In this document: positions 45,697 to 56,868 of the stretch, piece after piece
Layout of the letters: each line of letters starts with the position of its first letter
Position numbering within the stretch: the stretch's first letter is position 1
Source of the DNA: Ulota crispa
Taxonomy: Eukaryota > Streptophyta > Bryopsida > Orthotrichales > Orthotrichaceae
NCBI GenBank assembly: GCA_963920765.1
Contig: OY987243.1
Location: 25,167,419 to 25,231,418 of the forward strand
DNA: 64,000 nt
Direction of reading: 5' to 3'
Made by a program: the position numbers and the translations under genes
Notes under the pieces: generated by a model
Database searches by the model: none
Seen by the model: only the letters and a program-made list of their open reading frames with translations
What the model was told of the DNA's origin: nothing

Positions 45697-46371
45697 ACCA
45701 TTGCACCCAACTATCCATCCGTTTGTCCATCCATCCATCCGTCCATCCATCCACACCCTCCACGATTCCCGGTGCACCACATTCATTCATCGGTGGTGGT
45801 GACGGTATCACCCTTCTTCTCCGCCGGGTCTTCCTCTGCCAAGCTTGGCTACCGCCTGGTCTTCCGGGCCCCTTCCAGCTCCTCCTCATCTCCGCCATCG
45901 CCACCTCGCTCTCCTCACTCCTCCCCTCTCCCTCTTCAAGTTCATAATTCCCTCAACCATCCACAGCTCTCTCCACTCCACTCCCCACTCTCTCTCTCAC
46001 TCTCTCTGTTCTCTCCTCTGTGGTTCTCACCACAAAGCCGCTCTCTCTATTTCCTCAACGACCTCTGGATCCGTGGTCTACGTGCTCCCTCTCAATTTTT
46101 GAGCACAGTTGGGGTTAGCGATTGATTACCAGGCTTGCGAGGATGAACAGATGCAGTCGCGGTCTCTGACCAAGTGCTTAGGCGAGGAGCTCGCCAGCTC
46201 TAGTTATTACCAGATCTTGACTTGGAGTTGATTGATAAAACCACCATCACTACTACCACTACCATCACCACCACCACCAACAACAACAACAACAACCCAA
46301 TCTTTAGCCGTCGTTGTATCCAAAGCTCGACTTTTACTGCAAGACGTGGCGCACCATTTCTAGTACAAGTC
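45697..46371 (+). promoter_or_regulatory. 5' leader of the bHLH gene
   Basis: Starts with a (CATC)n stretch (45714-45752), followed by a CT-rich zone (CTCTCTCTCACTCTCTCTG near 45990) and a (ACC)n(AAC)n run at 46240-46295. This composition is typical of plant 5' leaders. The frame of the first coding exon is open upstream but has no ATG before 46372. Confidence 0.5.
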
Positions 46372-48950
46372 ATGCAGTGGCTCACAGAAATGGTAAGCAA
46401 AACTTGAATCTTTGACGTGTCCGATTCGATTCTGCACCAAACCCTTGCGTGTGTGTTCATCTTCAGAGGATTCCTGTGTTTTTGAGTGGGTTTTGATTGT
46501 GTGTGTGTGTGTCTAGGGTATGGAGGATCCGAACTTGGTGAGACAGTTCGACCCGATGTTCCACTCGAACGCGGAGCAATACGGGCACATGATGCCAGGC
46601 AGTAGCAGCAACGGAGGACCTAACACCGTTGGACCTATCACCAACGACTACGGCGCCACTGCTCTCGACATCTTCAAGCACAAGGAGAAGCTGGTTACTA
46701 ATAGTACTACCACCTCCTCTAGTGTCTACGTGGATCTCGACGGGTTTTACTCACAAGAGCGGCCTAACAAGATGCTGAAATCCAACAACAACTATGACGA
46801 CTTCCAGTACCAAACAGCGAATAGTAACGCTCATTGGAACAACGTCTCCATGGCCATGACGTTTGGGTCTTCGTTGCCTCCACAGCATCTTGACACTTAC
46901 GCCATGTTGCAGGAGGATGTGAGGCAGCAAATTGATTCGCAAACCTCGCCTGTATCTGTTTGTACAACGAAGTTAGATCCTGCAACTTTGGATGGTCTGC
47001 GAGGGTCGAGTCCCTTGTCGTCTATCGAGTATGTGCAACAGCAGCAACAGGGGAAGGTGAAGCCGGGGTTTTTTCCTTCGACGGTGAATGGTGCCAGGAT
47101 TGGAATGCCTACTCCGCCTGTGACGACTAAGGGTAGTGGACATACTCAGGATCATATCATGGCGGAACGGAAGCGGCGGGAGAAGCTGAGCCAGAGGTTT
47201 ATCGCTCTCTCGGCCATTGTCCCCGGTCTCAAAAAGGTATTTACTTTTGTCTGCAGCTCCACTTGATTCTACATCTCTAATACATTGTATGCAAGTATAT
47301 GTTTTTAGTTGATTTGTCTGAATAATGCTTCTACACAGTGTGAATCAGTGCCTGCTAGCTGACGTGTTCAGTTTTCGTGTCTGTTCTGTTGTTCTCTTCA
47401 TATGAGCTTTCGTTAGGGTAGGTTGAATGTGGGAATGTGAAGTAATTTTCCATCATATTTCCATTCCATTATGTTGTGTGACCTAGAGCATACTGTCCCC
47501 TTCTTTGTTAGCTGTCTTTATTATGTATTGAATCTTAGAGATGTGTTTTCATAATACTCAGTTTCTCTCTCACTCGTATCGAGTTCCTCTTCCGTTGGTT
47601 AGTGTCTCTGTTGTTTTTAGCCTCCTGTGAGATCAGGTGAAGGGGTTCTGTGGTGGGCAATCCTTGCTGCTTCTGTATATCTTCGAGTAAATGATTGTCC
47701 GAGTCGCCTGACATAGCTTGAATTTGTGGAAAATGAGTCGCTGTGATTGACATAGTGTAATCAGTTTGTATGGACATTGCAGCTGTAACCCATTTAACTG
47801 ATTGGTTTGTGATACTTGTGGCAGATGGACAAAGCTTCAGTACTAGGCGACGCTATTAAATACGTGAAAACTTTGGAGGAAAAGCTGAAGACGCTGGAAG
47901 AGAAGCTACCGAAGAAGAGAATGCGGTCACTTTCTAGTAAGAAACTAGCATCCCCAACAACAACAAATGGTTCGCAAGGCGCTAAGCCTGCTGCTGCAAT
48001 GCAGCAATTAGGAGAAGAGATTGTAGATGAAGACGACGACGGGTTTCAACCCGAGATTGAGGCACGGAAGATCGACAAGAACCTCCTCATCCGGATGCAC
48101 TGTGAAAAGCGCAAGAGCTTGCTTGTCAAGTCCCTTGCTGAGCTGGAGAAGATGCAGCTGGTCATTCTCAATGCCAACATCCTCTCCTTCTCCGCTAACA
48201 CTGTCGACTTCACTTGTTGTGCCCAGGTACCCCTCCTCTCCAGAGCTCTAGTATTATGCTCAACTTTTCTGTAGTTCCTTCCACTGAATTTATTTTGAAA
48301 AGTCGAGGGTTAAGTGTTCCATAGCTTTTGTGTAAGGGATTTTCATTTCGAGTTTCTTCCTCAGTCTTTACTTCGAAACCCTTGTAGCAAAACTCTACGA
48401 ACACTGTTTTTCTCTTCGTTCATTACAAAGTGTTTGAACCAATATATCTACGTTTAATATCCTGGTCATTGGATCCTGAATTATGTGTTAACTCACTTCG
48501 ATGTTAGTCTTGTTTCGTATTTCGAGAATGTCTAGAGACAGTTTGTTAGTTTGTACTGTTGTCTGCCATGTACAAGCTGGTAATAATGTAGTGACCTACT
48601 ATCTACATGTGTATCTACTTCGAGAACTTCTAGAACATCTTTTAGTACATATGTCTGTGATGTATTAGCTAGAAGTGGATTTTTGAGGATATTTATAACA
48701 TTTGTTTTGTTCATGTTGTTGTTTATGGTATTCTAGCTCTTTGTGTATGCACTCTTAGAAAGTGTACGAGAGATTTGTTTGCATGTTTGTTAGTACATTT
48801 TGTCTGGTATCTGAGCTGGCAGTAGTGGAAGTGTCAGATTTCTAATGTTTTGAAATGGGGTTCTGTGTGCAGATGACAGAAGGGTCGGAGATCAGTACAG
48901 ACGAGATTGTCACAAGTTTGCAGGACCTGTATTATACACTGGAAGACTGA
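46372..48950 (+). CDS. bHLH transcription factor, subgroup IVa (bHLH18/25/NAI1 type; 4 exons, 406 aa)
   Basis: Exons: 46372-46392, 46517-47236, 47825-48226, 48873-48950; all GT-AG and in frame, with introns between codons. The 21-nt first exon encodes MQWLTEM and joins GMEDPNLVRQF; together they match the conserved start of subgroup IVa proteins (RWLSELGMEDP), which is why this start is preferred to the ATG at 46520. Residues 220-275 are the bHLH domain: HIMAERKRREKLSQRF with the H220/E224/R228 set that contacts G-box/E-box DNA, helix 1 ending PGLKK, and helix 2 MDKASVLGDAIKYVKTLEEK. Residues 324-406 form the ACT-like C-terminal domain (EIEARKIDKNLLIRMHCEKR, LAELEKMQLVILNANIL). Relatives control ER-body formation, iron and jasmonate responses or diterpenoid pathways; the target here cannot be read from sequence. 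Confidence 0.95.
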
Positions 48951-50223
48951 GTGAGATAACCAAACGGGGGTTTTGTGGGGTTTTTTGACAAACCCCGTGC
49001 AAGATATTAGCCTCCTGAGATTATATAATTTTTTTTACCTCTTTTAAAAAACAAACGACACTTCAAAGGTCTGCATCACCGATGGGGACGGCTTTCTGCT
49101 CCTGCACGTGAAGCTGCATGGCTTATTACAGCAACATCAACGTCGTCGACGACTTCTGGACGGCGCCTTTTTCTGCACAGTACTTTTGGTTTTTTGTCAA
49201 TATTTGTCACCAAGGACTGAGCTCTCCCATTAGTTCTAACCAATGGTTGGTTTTGAGGTCTTCTCTTCTGTCCGCCTGCAGTAAGTAGCCAGTCTACCTC
49301 CCCCCTCCCCCCCAACAACCCCAATCACCTTTTTCGAAATTTTTGAAGAGTCTACTCCAGTATGAGATTTTTGTCTAGGGTTTTTTGTTTTCCCAAATGG
49401 GAAAATTCCTCTAGAACTCGTCTTCGCTGAGTGGCACTTTTTATGTTTTCATCAACATGTTTGGTTCGAGAGAAAAGGTGATTTTTTTATCACAATTTTT
49501 TTTGCAAAAACCTGTTTTCACAGGTTTTTGTTGCAGAGTAGTGGGGGAGAGGTACTGCTGATGCTGTAGTTTTACATAGGAGACGACCTTTAGTTTTGGG
49601 AGATCAAGGGATCCCTTTGTAACCCCTTTTTTTTTTCTTACTAGATTTTTATATATACTTTTTGCTTCTGTTTTTTTTTTTTTATCAAATCCTTAGAATG
49701 TTTTACAGGATTTGATTACAAGCTGGACTCGGATGTCAGCTTCCCTTTTTTTACCTTCGTGGTTTTATATGTGAAATAAAAAATCTGAACATACGAATTC
49801 TTTTGCCCAGCTCCTTCGTGTACTCTGTTCTTTATTTTCACACTTCGTGTTTGATTGTAATGTTGCTGGTCCCTCTTTCATATCAGAATGCCTGGTTTTT
49901 GATATTATCTCGTTCCTTGGTTCTCTCTGTTTCTTGTTATTCAGTTTCTTTGTTATTCAGTTTCTTTGTTATTCAGTTCTTTGTTGTGTCTTAAGCTTGT
50001 TGACACTCAGTTCTGTGATCTTTCAACATTTGTATTTGGGCTCCTGTTTTTTTGTTGTTTAGTTGAATTTGGATGAAGAAATGATGTTTGTTTCCCAAGG
50101 AAAACACTTCTGTTGGAAGTGGAGAAGTATAGCATAGAAGAGGGAGATAGTTGCTTTTGAAGATCCATCTTAGTTGAGTATCAACATTTGGTATTATCGT
50201 TTGTCTTCATAGAAGAACAGTTG
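48951..50223 (+). other. 3' flank of the bHLH gene
   Basis: The 3' untranslated region begins after TGA at 48948-48950. The best poly(A) signal is AATAAA at 49775-49780, which would give a leader-free tail of about 830 nt; an earlier end is possible. T-rich runs lie at 49630-49690. No further gene. Confidence 0.45.
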
Positions 50224-50227
50224 TCAA

Positions 50228-50588
50228 CCCTTAAACGCCGAGGAGGACGTTTTTCGTCCTCTGGCTCTGAAAAAACTCTGTGGGTACTAGGAAACAGTAG
50301 TTTTTCATCTGATTTTTTTCAGAAGTGATCATAAACACCTAGTGCATCATGGAAGACAAAAAACAACCTCACCAAATGTACTCATATTTTTAGGTAACTC
50401 AAATTGTGAGAAGATTTGCAATCACAGTCTTAGGTCCCATACTGCCCTTCTTGCAAATTTCTTGAGGTTAGCATGTACTATTGACTTTTGTAGTACGTGG
50501 GGCACTTACCACACCAATGGCACCACGGGAGACACTATAGGTATCCCTATAGCCGGGTTGGTCGTAGTGACCAACCCAGGTTTAAGGG
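50228..50588. mobile_element. CCC...GGG MITE, family 3, copy H
   Basis: Starts CCCTTAAACGCCGAGG and ends CAACCCAGGTTTAAGGG; flanks are TCAA (50224-50227) and CTAA (50589-50592), both one step from TTAA. Inner inverted pair: GGGTTGGTCGTAGTGACCAACCC near the right end. Relatives: 29027-29398 and 40018-40518. Confidence 0.7.
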
Positions 50589-50639
50589 CTAAAGAATGCA
50601 CAATTAGTAAACAAAATGGTGGGTTCATATTATGGGCAC

Positions 50640-52110
50640 CTCTTGAAAGGCTACTTCCACTCTTTGGGCATGCCATTTTCACCAGAATTAAGACCTACAA
50701 CTTTGATGCAATGCATCTCGTGCATTTGGACAATCCACAAAAAGTGACCATTGAAAATAGTGGGACATCTACTTAAAAAGTAACTTGCAAAATTTGAGAA
50801 CAATGGACTCTAGAAGATGAGAGATTATAACATTTGCTCAAACATAACGTGATGGCAAAAGACGCCATATTCATCAAATTGGGAATTTGTGAACATTTTG
50901 GGCATTAACTAGGTTTAAGGTGACCACCTTAAACCGAGTTTCAGGTTTAAGGTGAAGTACAACCTTGGGGAGGTAACTTACCATATTTTTGAAACAACGT
51001 GCGGTAGAATATAGATAGCATTTTATTCTATTTCGGGTTAAATTTATAAAAAGCTTAAAAACAAGATAGAGGCCATTAAATACCAAAAATCATTTTTAAG
51101 TAATTTAGGTAGCCTTCAAATGTGGATCATTATTATTTTATACATATAATTTAGTTTATCATATATTGGATCCTCTAGATTAAATTTACTATAGCATGTG
51201 TGTACAATTAGGTGCACACCTGGGTCAAATGTTTTTTTTTTTTTTTTTTTTTTTTTTGGCAATTAATTGCCCAATTTCTTTAAATAAAAATGGGTAGCTT
51301 CAAGAATTTAGGAAGAAAAAAGGGTTGTGTACTTCTTTGTCTAATTTTTCTCCTTTTAACTTGTTTTCAATTCTAGGTTTTTCTTTATAAAGAATATAGC
51401 ATAGAATAAATTGCATTGAAATAGAAAGTATAAGTAATGATAGAGTTCCATCAAATAAGCCATTTTGCCAATTATAAGTAATTATAGGGACCCTTTAATT
51501 CTTGCCTATGAGATAAATAGCCCCCTTCAAAAAAACCCCTCATCGCACGGGGTACTCAAAATATACATAAAGTGACCTCCCCAAGAGTACAACTTGGAAT
51601 TGTGTTTTCCCAATTTAACAAGTATGGCATTAAAATCTCAAATTTTGGCAGGTGATTGCTATTTGTTGATCTTTACAAAATTCTAAAAGCCTCTAATTGA
51701 CCAATTTTTGTATGAGTAGCAAGATAAGATGTGAATGCACACACTTACAAATTACTCAAGAATTTATTTTTTGGATGTTAAGTTTTAAGGTTTCAAACTA
51801 TTGTTGTGCAAAAAACAATGACTAGCACAATTGGTGAGGGTTGGTACAACAAAGGTCTAGAACATGCATGAACCCTTGTTGACCAATCTTCCTCCACCAC
51901 AAAGTACACCAAGGAAGTTTGCAACTGGTATTGACTGCTTGTAGCCTAAAGACACTATTTGCCACCTCACCTAGCTTGATGTTCCACCCAATCAAGGCTC
52001 TTGAGGCACTTGTACAACATTTGGCTTGCCCTACTATTATTCCATTTGCATGAACCACTTAAATGCCTTTATAATTGTATTTTATAGCAAGGTCAAAAAG
52101 CTAGATTCAA
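50640..52110 (-). mobile_element. TTAA-MITE family 4, reversed copy interrupted by another element
   Basis: 50640-50862 and 51629-52110 are the reverse complement of 61935-62683 (shared: TTTGATGCAATGCATCT, TTTGAGAACAAT, GTGATGGCAAAA, TATGAGTAGCAAGATAAGATG, GGCTTGCC). The insert is 50863-51628. The termini with CCC/GGG have been lost. Confidence 0.65.
50863..51628. mobile_element. 766-bp TIR element nested in the previous one
   Basis: Outer ends GCCATATTCATCAAATTGGG and TTTCCCAATTTAACAAG followed by TATGGC are inverted repeats. Subterminal pair TTGGGGAGGTAACTT (50969) and AAGTGACCTCCCCAAG (51568). A 25-base T-run lies at 51232-51257. No coding capacity. Confidence 0.65.
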
Positions 52111-52631
52111 TGCCTCATAAAGACTTATGAAATCATAGGACACTTTTAGTCCTTTGAGAAGTTCCATTAAGAAACACTTGCGCCCTCCATGAGCCCTCCA
52201 ATATTTGACAAAGCAAGCTATTTTGGGGACTAGGCATGCTAGTATAAGTACAAGAAAAACCCTTATATCTATTGCTATCTTGTATAAAAAACCTTAGCCA
52301 CATGCACAATCCAAAACAATACAAAAGGCTTTGCACTCTTAAAATATGTAAATGTACTTACTTGTCGTTGTCCAAGTACTTCACTCATCTATTCAAATAG
52401 AGTAAAATAAAATTATGGTTCTTTTGTACATTTATATCCATAGCTTTATCCAATTGGAATGGCACAATAATATAATTTTCATGATTACATTGAACTCAAA
52501 AGGTGTGCAAAACAGGGAATTAGTGATTTGTTTGTTGCAATAAATACATAACTTAGGATCTTATTGAGACTTTGGAAGGGGCTCTTGGAGGACTCAAAAC
52601 ATTTTTTGATGGACCAGGCAAAAGCTGTTTA

Positions 52632-52952
52632 AGGTAGTGTGCTCATAAACCGTCCATGTAGGGGCTGAAACTGAATTTTGGGGAGGTGAAACTTCTTGAA
52701 CTATTTTTTAGTAAATTTTCCTTGAAAGATAAGAATTGACATCTAACCCAAGTTGTTTCATAGTTTTTGAAGTTTTGTGGAATTAGTTATGAAATTTTAA
52801 AGTGGAAAGACCATAGGTCTCTAAAACTGCTCACCTCCTCAAAAGTACATCACCTGTACATTGTTGAAAGGCTATGAAAAACAGCATATACCCGAGTACA
52901 TTTGGTGAGGTGAACGGTTTTAGAGCCTAAGCGGAATATGAGCAGACTACCT
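52632..52952. mobile_element. TA-site MITE of the AGGTAG family
   Basis: Starts AGGTAGTGTGCTCATAA after TA, ends ATATGAGCAGACTACCT followed by CA. Reverse complement relative of the element in trihelix intron 4 (26104-26431). Confidence 0.75.
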
Positions 52953-53065
52953 CAATAACGAAAGCATATGAAGTGAGGGGTAAGCTTAGGGTATGTTGAT
53001 AGACACCATCCCCTGTGTCAATACTTAGTTATTGTTGATAACTTGTATTTATACCTAATCCTTTA

Positions 53066-53431
53066 AGGTAGCCGCCCCCATAAGCGTGAGTTTAAGCACT
53101 TTGGCATGGTTAGGGTAGTTGGACAAGTGCAAAACTTATATCATTAGATTGGAAACAGAGAACAAAAAATATTAGTTTAGTTTGGGAAGTTATCCACATA
53201 GTCATGTGTGCGTGGGTATTTTCCAAAGTGCTAAATCACTGAAATTGTAAGAACCATGTATAAGAGATGCTAAAAACAAGGCTTGTTGGTTCTCAGATAG
53301 TGAGATGGGTACTCAAAACCGTCATATTAGTCACCCACAACCATCACTTTGTCACTCATAAGCATTTGCTTTTTTAATTATGATGTCAGTGACACCCATG
53401 GGGACGGTCATGCTCATGGGTGCGGCTACCT
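53066..53431. mobile_element. TA-site MITE of the AGGTAG family
   Basis: Ends AGGTAGCCGCCCCCATAAGC and GCTCATGGGTGCGGCTACCT, flanked by TA (53064-53065, 53432-53433). Right half matches 18454-18877. Confidence 0.8.
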
Positions 53432-53503
53432 TACTTCTCCCCATGCAAATGTGGCGGCCATGGCAAATGTACCTGGCTGGTCTTCATTTATTTGTGAAGA
53501 TAA

Positions 53504-54004
53504 GAGCACCTCCACCGGTTGGCTCCGGCATGTGATTTACTGTGGCCTTAGAGTCATTTCTGATTTTAGAGTGTCCAGCGTTGACATAGTGATGGCAAAT
53601 TTTTGCCAAGCCGCGCCAAAGAAGGCTCTTGGCACTCTCAAGTGCCGTGGTAGTTTTCATTTGTAGCGTGCTTGAATTGTGGCTTTGACACTTTCATTTA
53701 TTACCTTGATGGTTGGTGAGGCCCCAATTTATTTGCCATCAATTCTCTAAAGTCTAAATTGCTAACCTACCCATGGTGTTGTGGCAAAGATGCCTAGAGC
53801 ATCCCATGCTGCCATGGCAAAGATGCCTGGAGCATCCAAAAAGTGCAGCTATTTTAAAGCATAGTTTTAAATTCCAAACCTTGTAATGCGTCCTCTTAAA
53901 CTCAATATGGTGAACACGGGAATCATATAACAAGCCAATCCCATGCAGGGGCCGGGTTGAGCCATATGGCCTGTCATTCCACTGGCCAACTAGTGGAGAT
54001 GTTC
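53504..54004. mobile_element. Harbinger-like MITE, 501 bp
   Basis: Starts GAGCACCTCCACCGGTTGGC, ends GCCAACTAGTGGAGATGTTC, with TAA on both sides (53501-53503, 54005-54007). The GAGCATCTCCAC type of end is widespread in plants. The interior is GC-richer than its surroundings and holds GCATCCCATGCTGCCATGGC with a repeat of it 40 bp on. Confidence 0.8.
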
Positions 54005-54007
54005 TAA

Positions 54008-55936
54008 ATACTACACTGACAATGATATTTAATATTGATAATGCTAGTTACAAACCATAATTCTAACAGGTTAAGAGCATTAATAGTGTTATCAATAATG
54101 AAAGCCAACATGAACATTGTTTATCAACTAAATTTCCACCAAAAATTTGAAAACATGATCATAATAGTTTAGCCTATATTAAAATAGTACTCAACATAAA
54201 CATCAATTGTTGACATGAACATTAATTGTTAATTGAATGAGGATTAGAGTGTGTCAAATATATGATAGGGTAAATAACACTATAAATATCGTAACACTAA
54301 ATATTGTTATTAGTGTATTGCAAATTATTGTACCTCTAGGCATTTATCGGGTTGGCCAATGACACCAAAAGATGGTTTGTTTACAATTTCCTAGGTGGTT
54401 AAAAACTCAAATCCAACAACGCTGAAGCCACATTTTAGAAGGGCATAATAAACAAAAATATATATCTGGAAGAAATTGTGCTACTTTACCTCTAGTAACA
54501 AAAATGTTGTTGTCTAGGTTTGTTTTGTTTCTTTTGCCCTAAGCCTTGAAATTGTTTATACATTTGAATCAATAGTCACAACTGCCTTAAAAAAAAACAC
54601 AAAAAACCGTCTCAGCAATTTTTTTTGGATTATTTCATCCTTAGGGCAGTTCACACTATGTTCCATGCAACAAATCCTTGTAGAAGTGCCAAGTCCCAAG
54701 TTTCTGAGCCTAAAAAGTGCAAAAAAACAATATTGCTGAACTTGGAGGCACATGATGTGAAGGCCAAAGTCCCAACTACAAAAGCATCATCAATGGAACT
54801 CTATATATATTTGATTTTAAAAATAAATTAATGTTGAATTTTTTTTGCTATGAATTGCATGAAAGGTTTCCACGAATGATTTGCTACTAAGGATTATCTT
54901 CAATGCTAGGCAAAGCACATGCTCTAAGTCCCAAGTCGCATACCAATTGCAACTACAAGCTTTTTTTCTAAAATTAATTTCCCCATTTTTTGAAATAATC
55001 CTCTTCTACCTTCATTAACAATGGATTTGAGAGAGAACACCCTCTTATAGCTTTGCTCCTTTTTCATGGTTATGAAGCATGTTGTTGATAGATTAGCGGC
55101 ATTATAAAATTTGAGATTGACAAACAAAATGCTAAGATGATGATGATATTTTTATATTCTTAAGAGCAATAATTTGCAAGGACAATTTGGCAAGTTTCAA
55201 GGATTGATGGATTTTGAAACAATGTCTTCTCAGTTTGAACAAAGTTATTAATATGCTTTGTAGGTGAATGAGGGTATGTAAACATCCATTTAATATTCTA
55301 TACAATATTTCAGGCATGTCATAGAAAAAAAATGAAATTAAGAAAAATATTTGTGTTAAATTAGAGTTGCTATAACTTACTTTTGATTAGGGTCTACACT
55401 TCTTTAGCAGTATTTGGTGATATGTGTGGAATGAATTAAGTATGATTTCAAAAATTCTTCTTAAATATTGTGAACCTATTACGTAGCATTTAATGTTGGT
55501 AGCTTTTTCTAAACCCACTTTATATTGAATAAAACAAAAAGCTAAGAATTCAAAGAATGGCAGGTTCTGTACATATTAGGTGAAACTGATGAGAGCCATA
55601 TTTCTATTATGGCACCTCTTTAAATTTTACAACGTATCATTTTTTAAAAGATTTTTGTTCAGCTTGTTTTAGATGTGGTCGATGTTAAATACGTATGAGG
55701 GTATTTTGATCTTGGAAGGGCCGGAAGTTTGTAGTTGGGCCGTGTTTCAAATATTTGAAGTAGGAAAAAAGGTGATCAGTGAGAGGAATTTGTTAGTCGT
55801 GAAAATTTATTGGTAATGGAGCATAACCGCTAAGGCCTTTATTTTATTGTGAATGGAAGTTTAACTAGAAAAAAATTCCATGATTTTTTTTATCAAATCT
55901 AGCATGAGAATGGTTAACGAAAAAAGCATTTGGGGT
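54008..55936. other. Gene-free AT-rich stretch
   Basis: No gene. At 54074-54310 there are possible decayed ends (GAGCATTAATAGTGTTATC and AATAACACTAT) of another Harbinger-like element. The frames at 54556-54831 are random in composition. Confidence 0.45.
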
Positions 55937-55940
55937 TTAA

Positions 55941-56580
55941 CCCCTCACCGCCCATAGTGTTTTGGAGTATCTCAAAATTTGCTTGAAAGTGAACAAGATG
56001 TCTGTATTTTGATCAATCTTATCAAATTTCTCTAAAGTTCAACTGTACAAATTCAAAGTAAACATGTTATAGATCACATAGGAAGAGAAATCACAATAAT
56101 ATCATTTAAGGATTGAAAGATTATAATGTTTGATCATGAGGGTGTTAAAACTGCAAAAGTGATTGGAAGCCCTTCAATCTTCTTTTTGCATCTCAAACCT
56201 AAAATTGAGGGTACCAAAAAATATGGGTATGTAAAGTACAACATGCTTAACCCCAATCAATTTACGGCTTCTCAAAATTTATTCTACAATTTTTTAAATT
56301 GAATTTTTAATGTGAATTTTTCTCCAAGTTCTAATGTACTTGAAGCTCATTTCCAAGAGCTTCAACACTAGAAAGTGAAGATTTGCAATGGACACCCTTG
56401 CACAAAATCTTGAATAGACAACTTTAATTCATTTTCAAAATCAAGCTCTTGATGCTGAAATTATACTTCAATAAGAGTTCTAAAATAATATTAATCACTA
56501 AAAAAAATCTTGTAGAAAGGTTGTGCATCCCTGTATAAAATTCAGAGAAGCTTGATTTGGGCCCCTTGGGTGGTGAGGGG
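55941..56580. mobile_element. TTAA-flanked MITE, family 2, copy I
   Basis: Ends CCCCTCACCGCCC and GGGTGGTGAGGGG inside perfect TTAA (55937-55940, 56581-56584). Same family and orientation as 15703-16358. Confidence 0.9.
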
Positions 56581-56711
56581 TTAAGGTAGATTGAGCATAT
56601 TCTTGAAAAATGATGGACATATTTTATAGCATGTGGCTAATTATATTACTGCAAGTGTTTATTTGCACAATTTGAGCATTATAAGAATGACAACTTTGAT
56701 GTGGTATATAA

Positions 56712-56868
56712 CACTAGAAGAAAAATGGCAATAAACAACTAAGTAATTTAGTTGTTGTGCAGTTATTGTGACCATATGTAGTTGTTTCATAGTTGTTATA
56801 TGGTCACATATGGTCACAATAACTGCACAACAACTAAATTACTTAGTTGTTTATTGCCATTTTTCTTC
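56712..56868. mobile_element. CACTA-derived hairpin MITE
   Basis: Begins CACTAGAAGAAAAATGGC, the same start as the right end of the 3.3-kb CACTA element. Left arm 56717-56777 pairs almost perfectly with 56806-56868 (GGTCACAATAACTGCACAAC ... GCCATTTTTCTTC). The closing TAGTG of the right end is replaced by ATATATATG. The arms are GTAGTTGT-rich, like the CACTA subterminal repeats. Confidence 0.8.

Noticed and set aside
50342..50776. 144-residue open frame after the bHLH gene
   Set aside because: It runs across the junction of two different MITEs and is not preserved in related copies.
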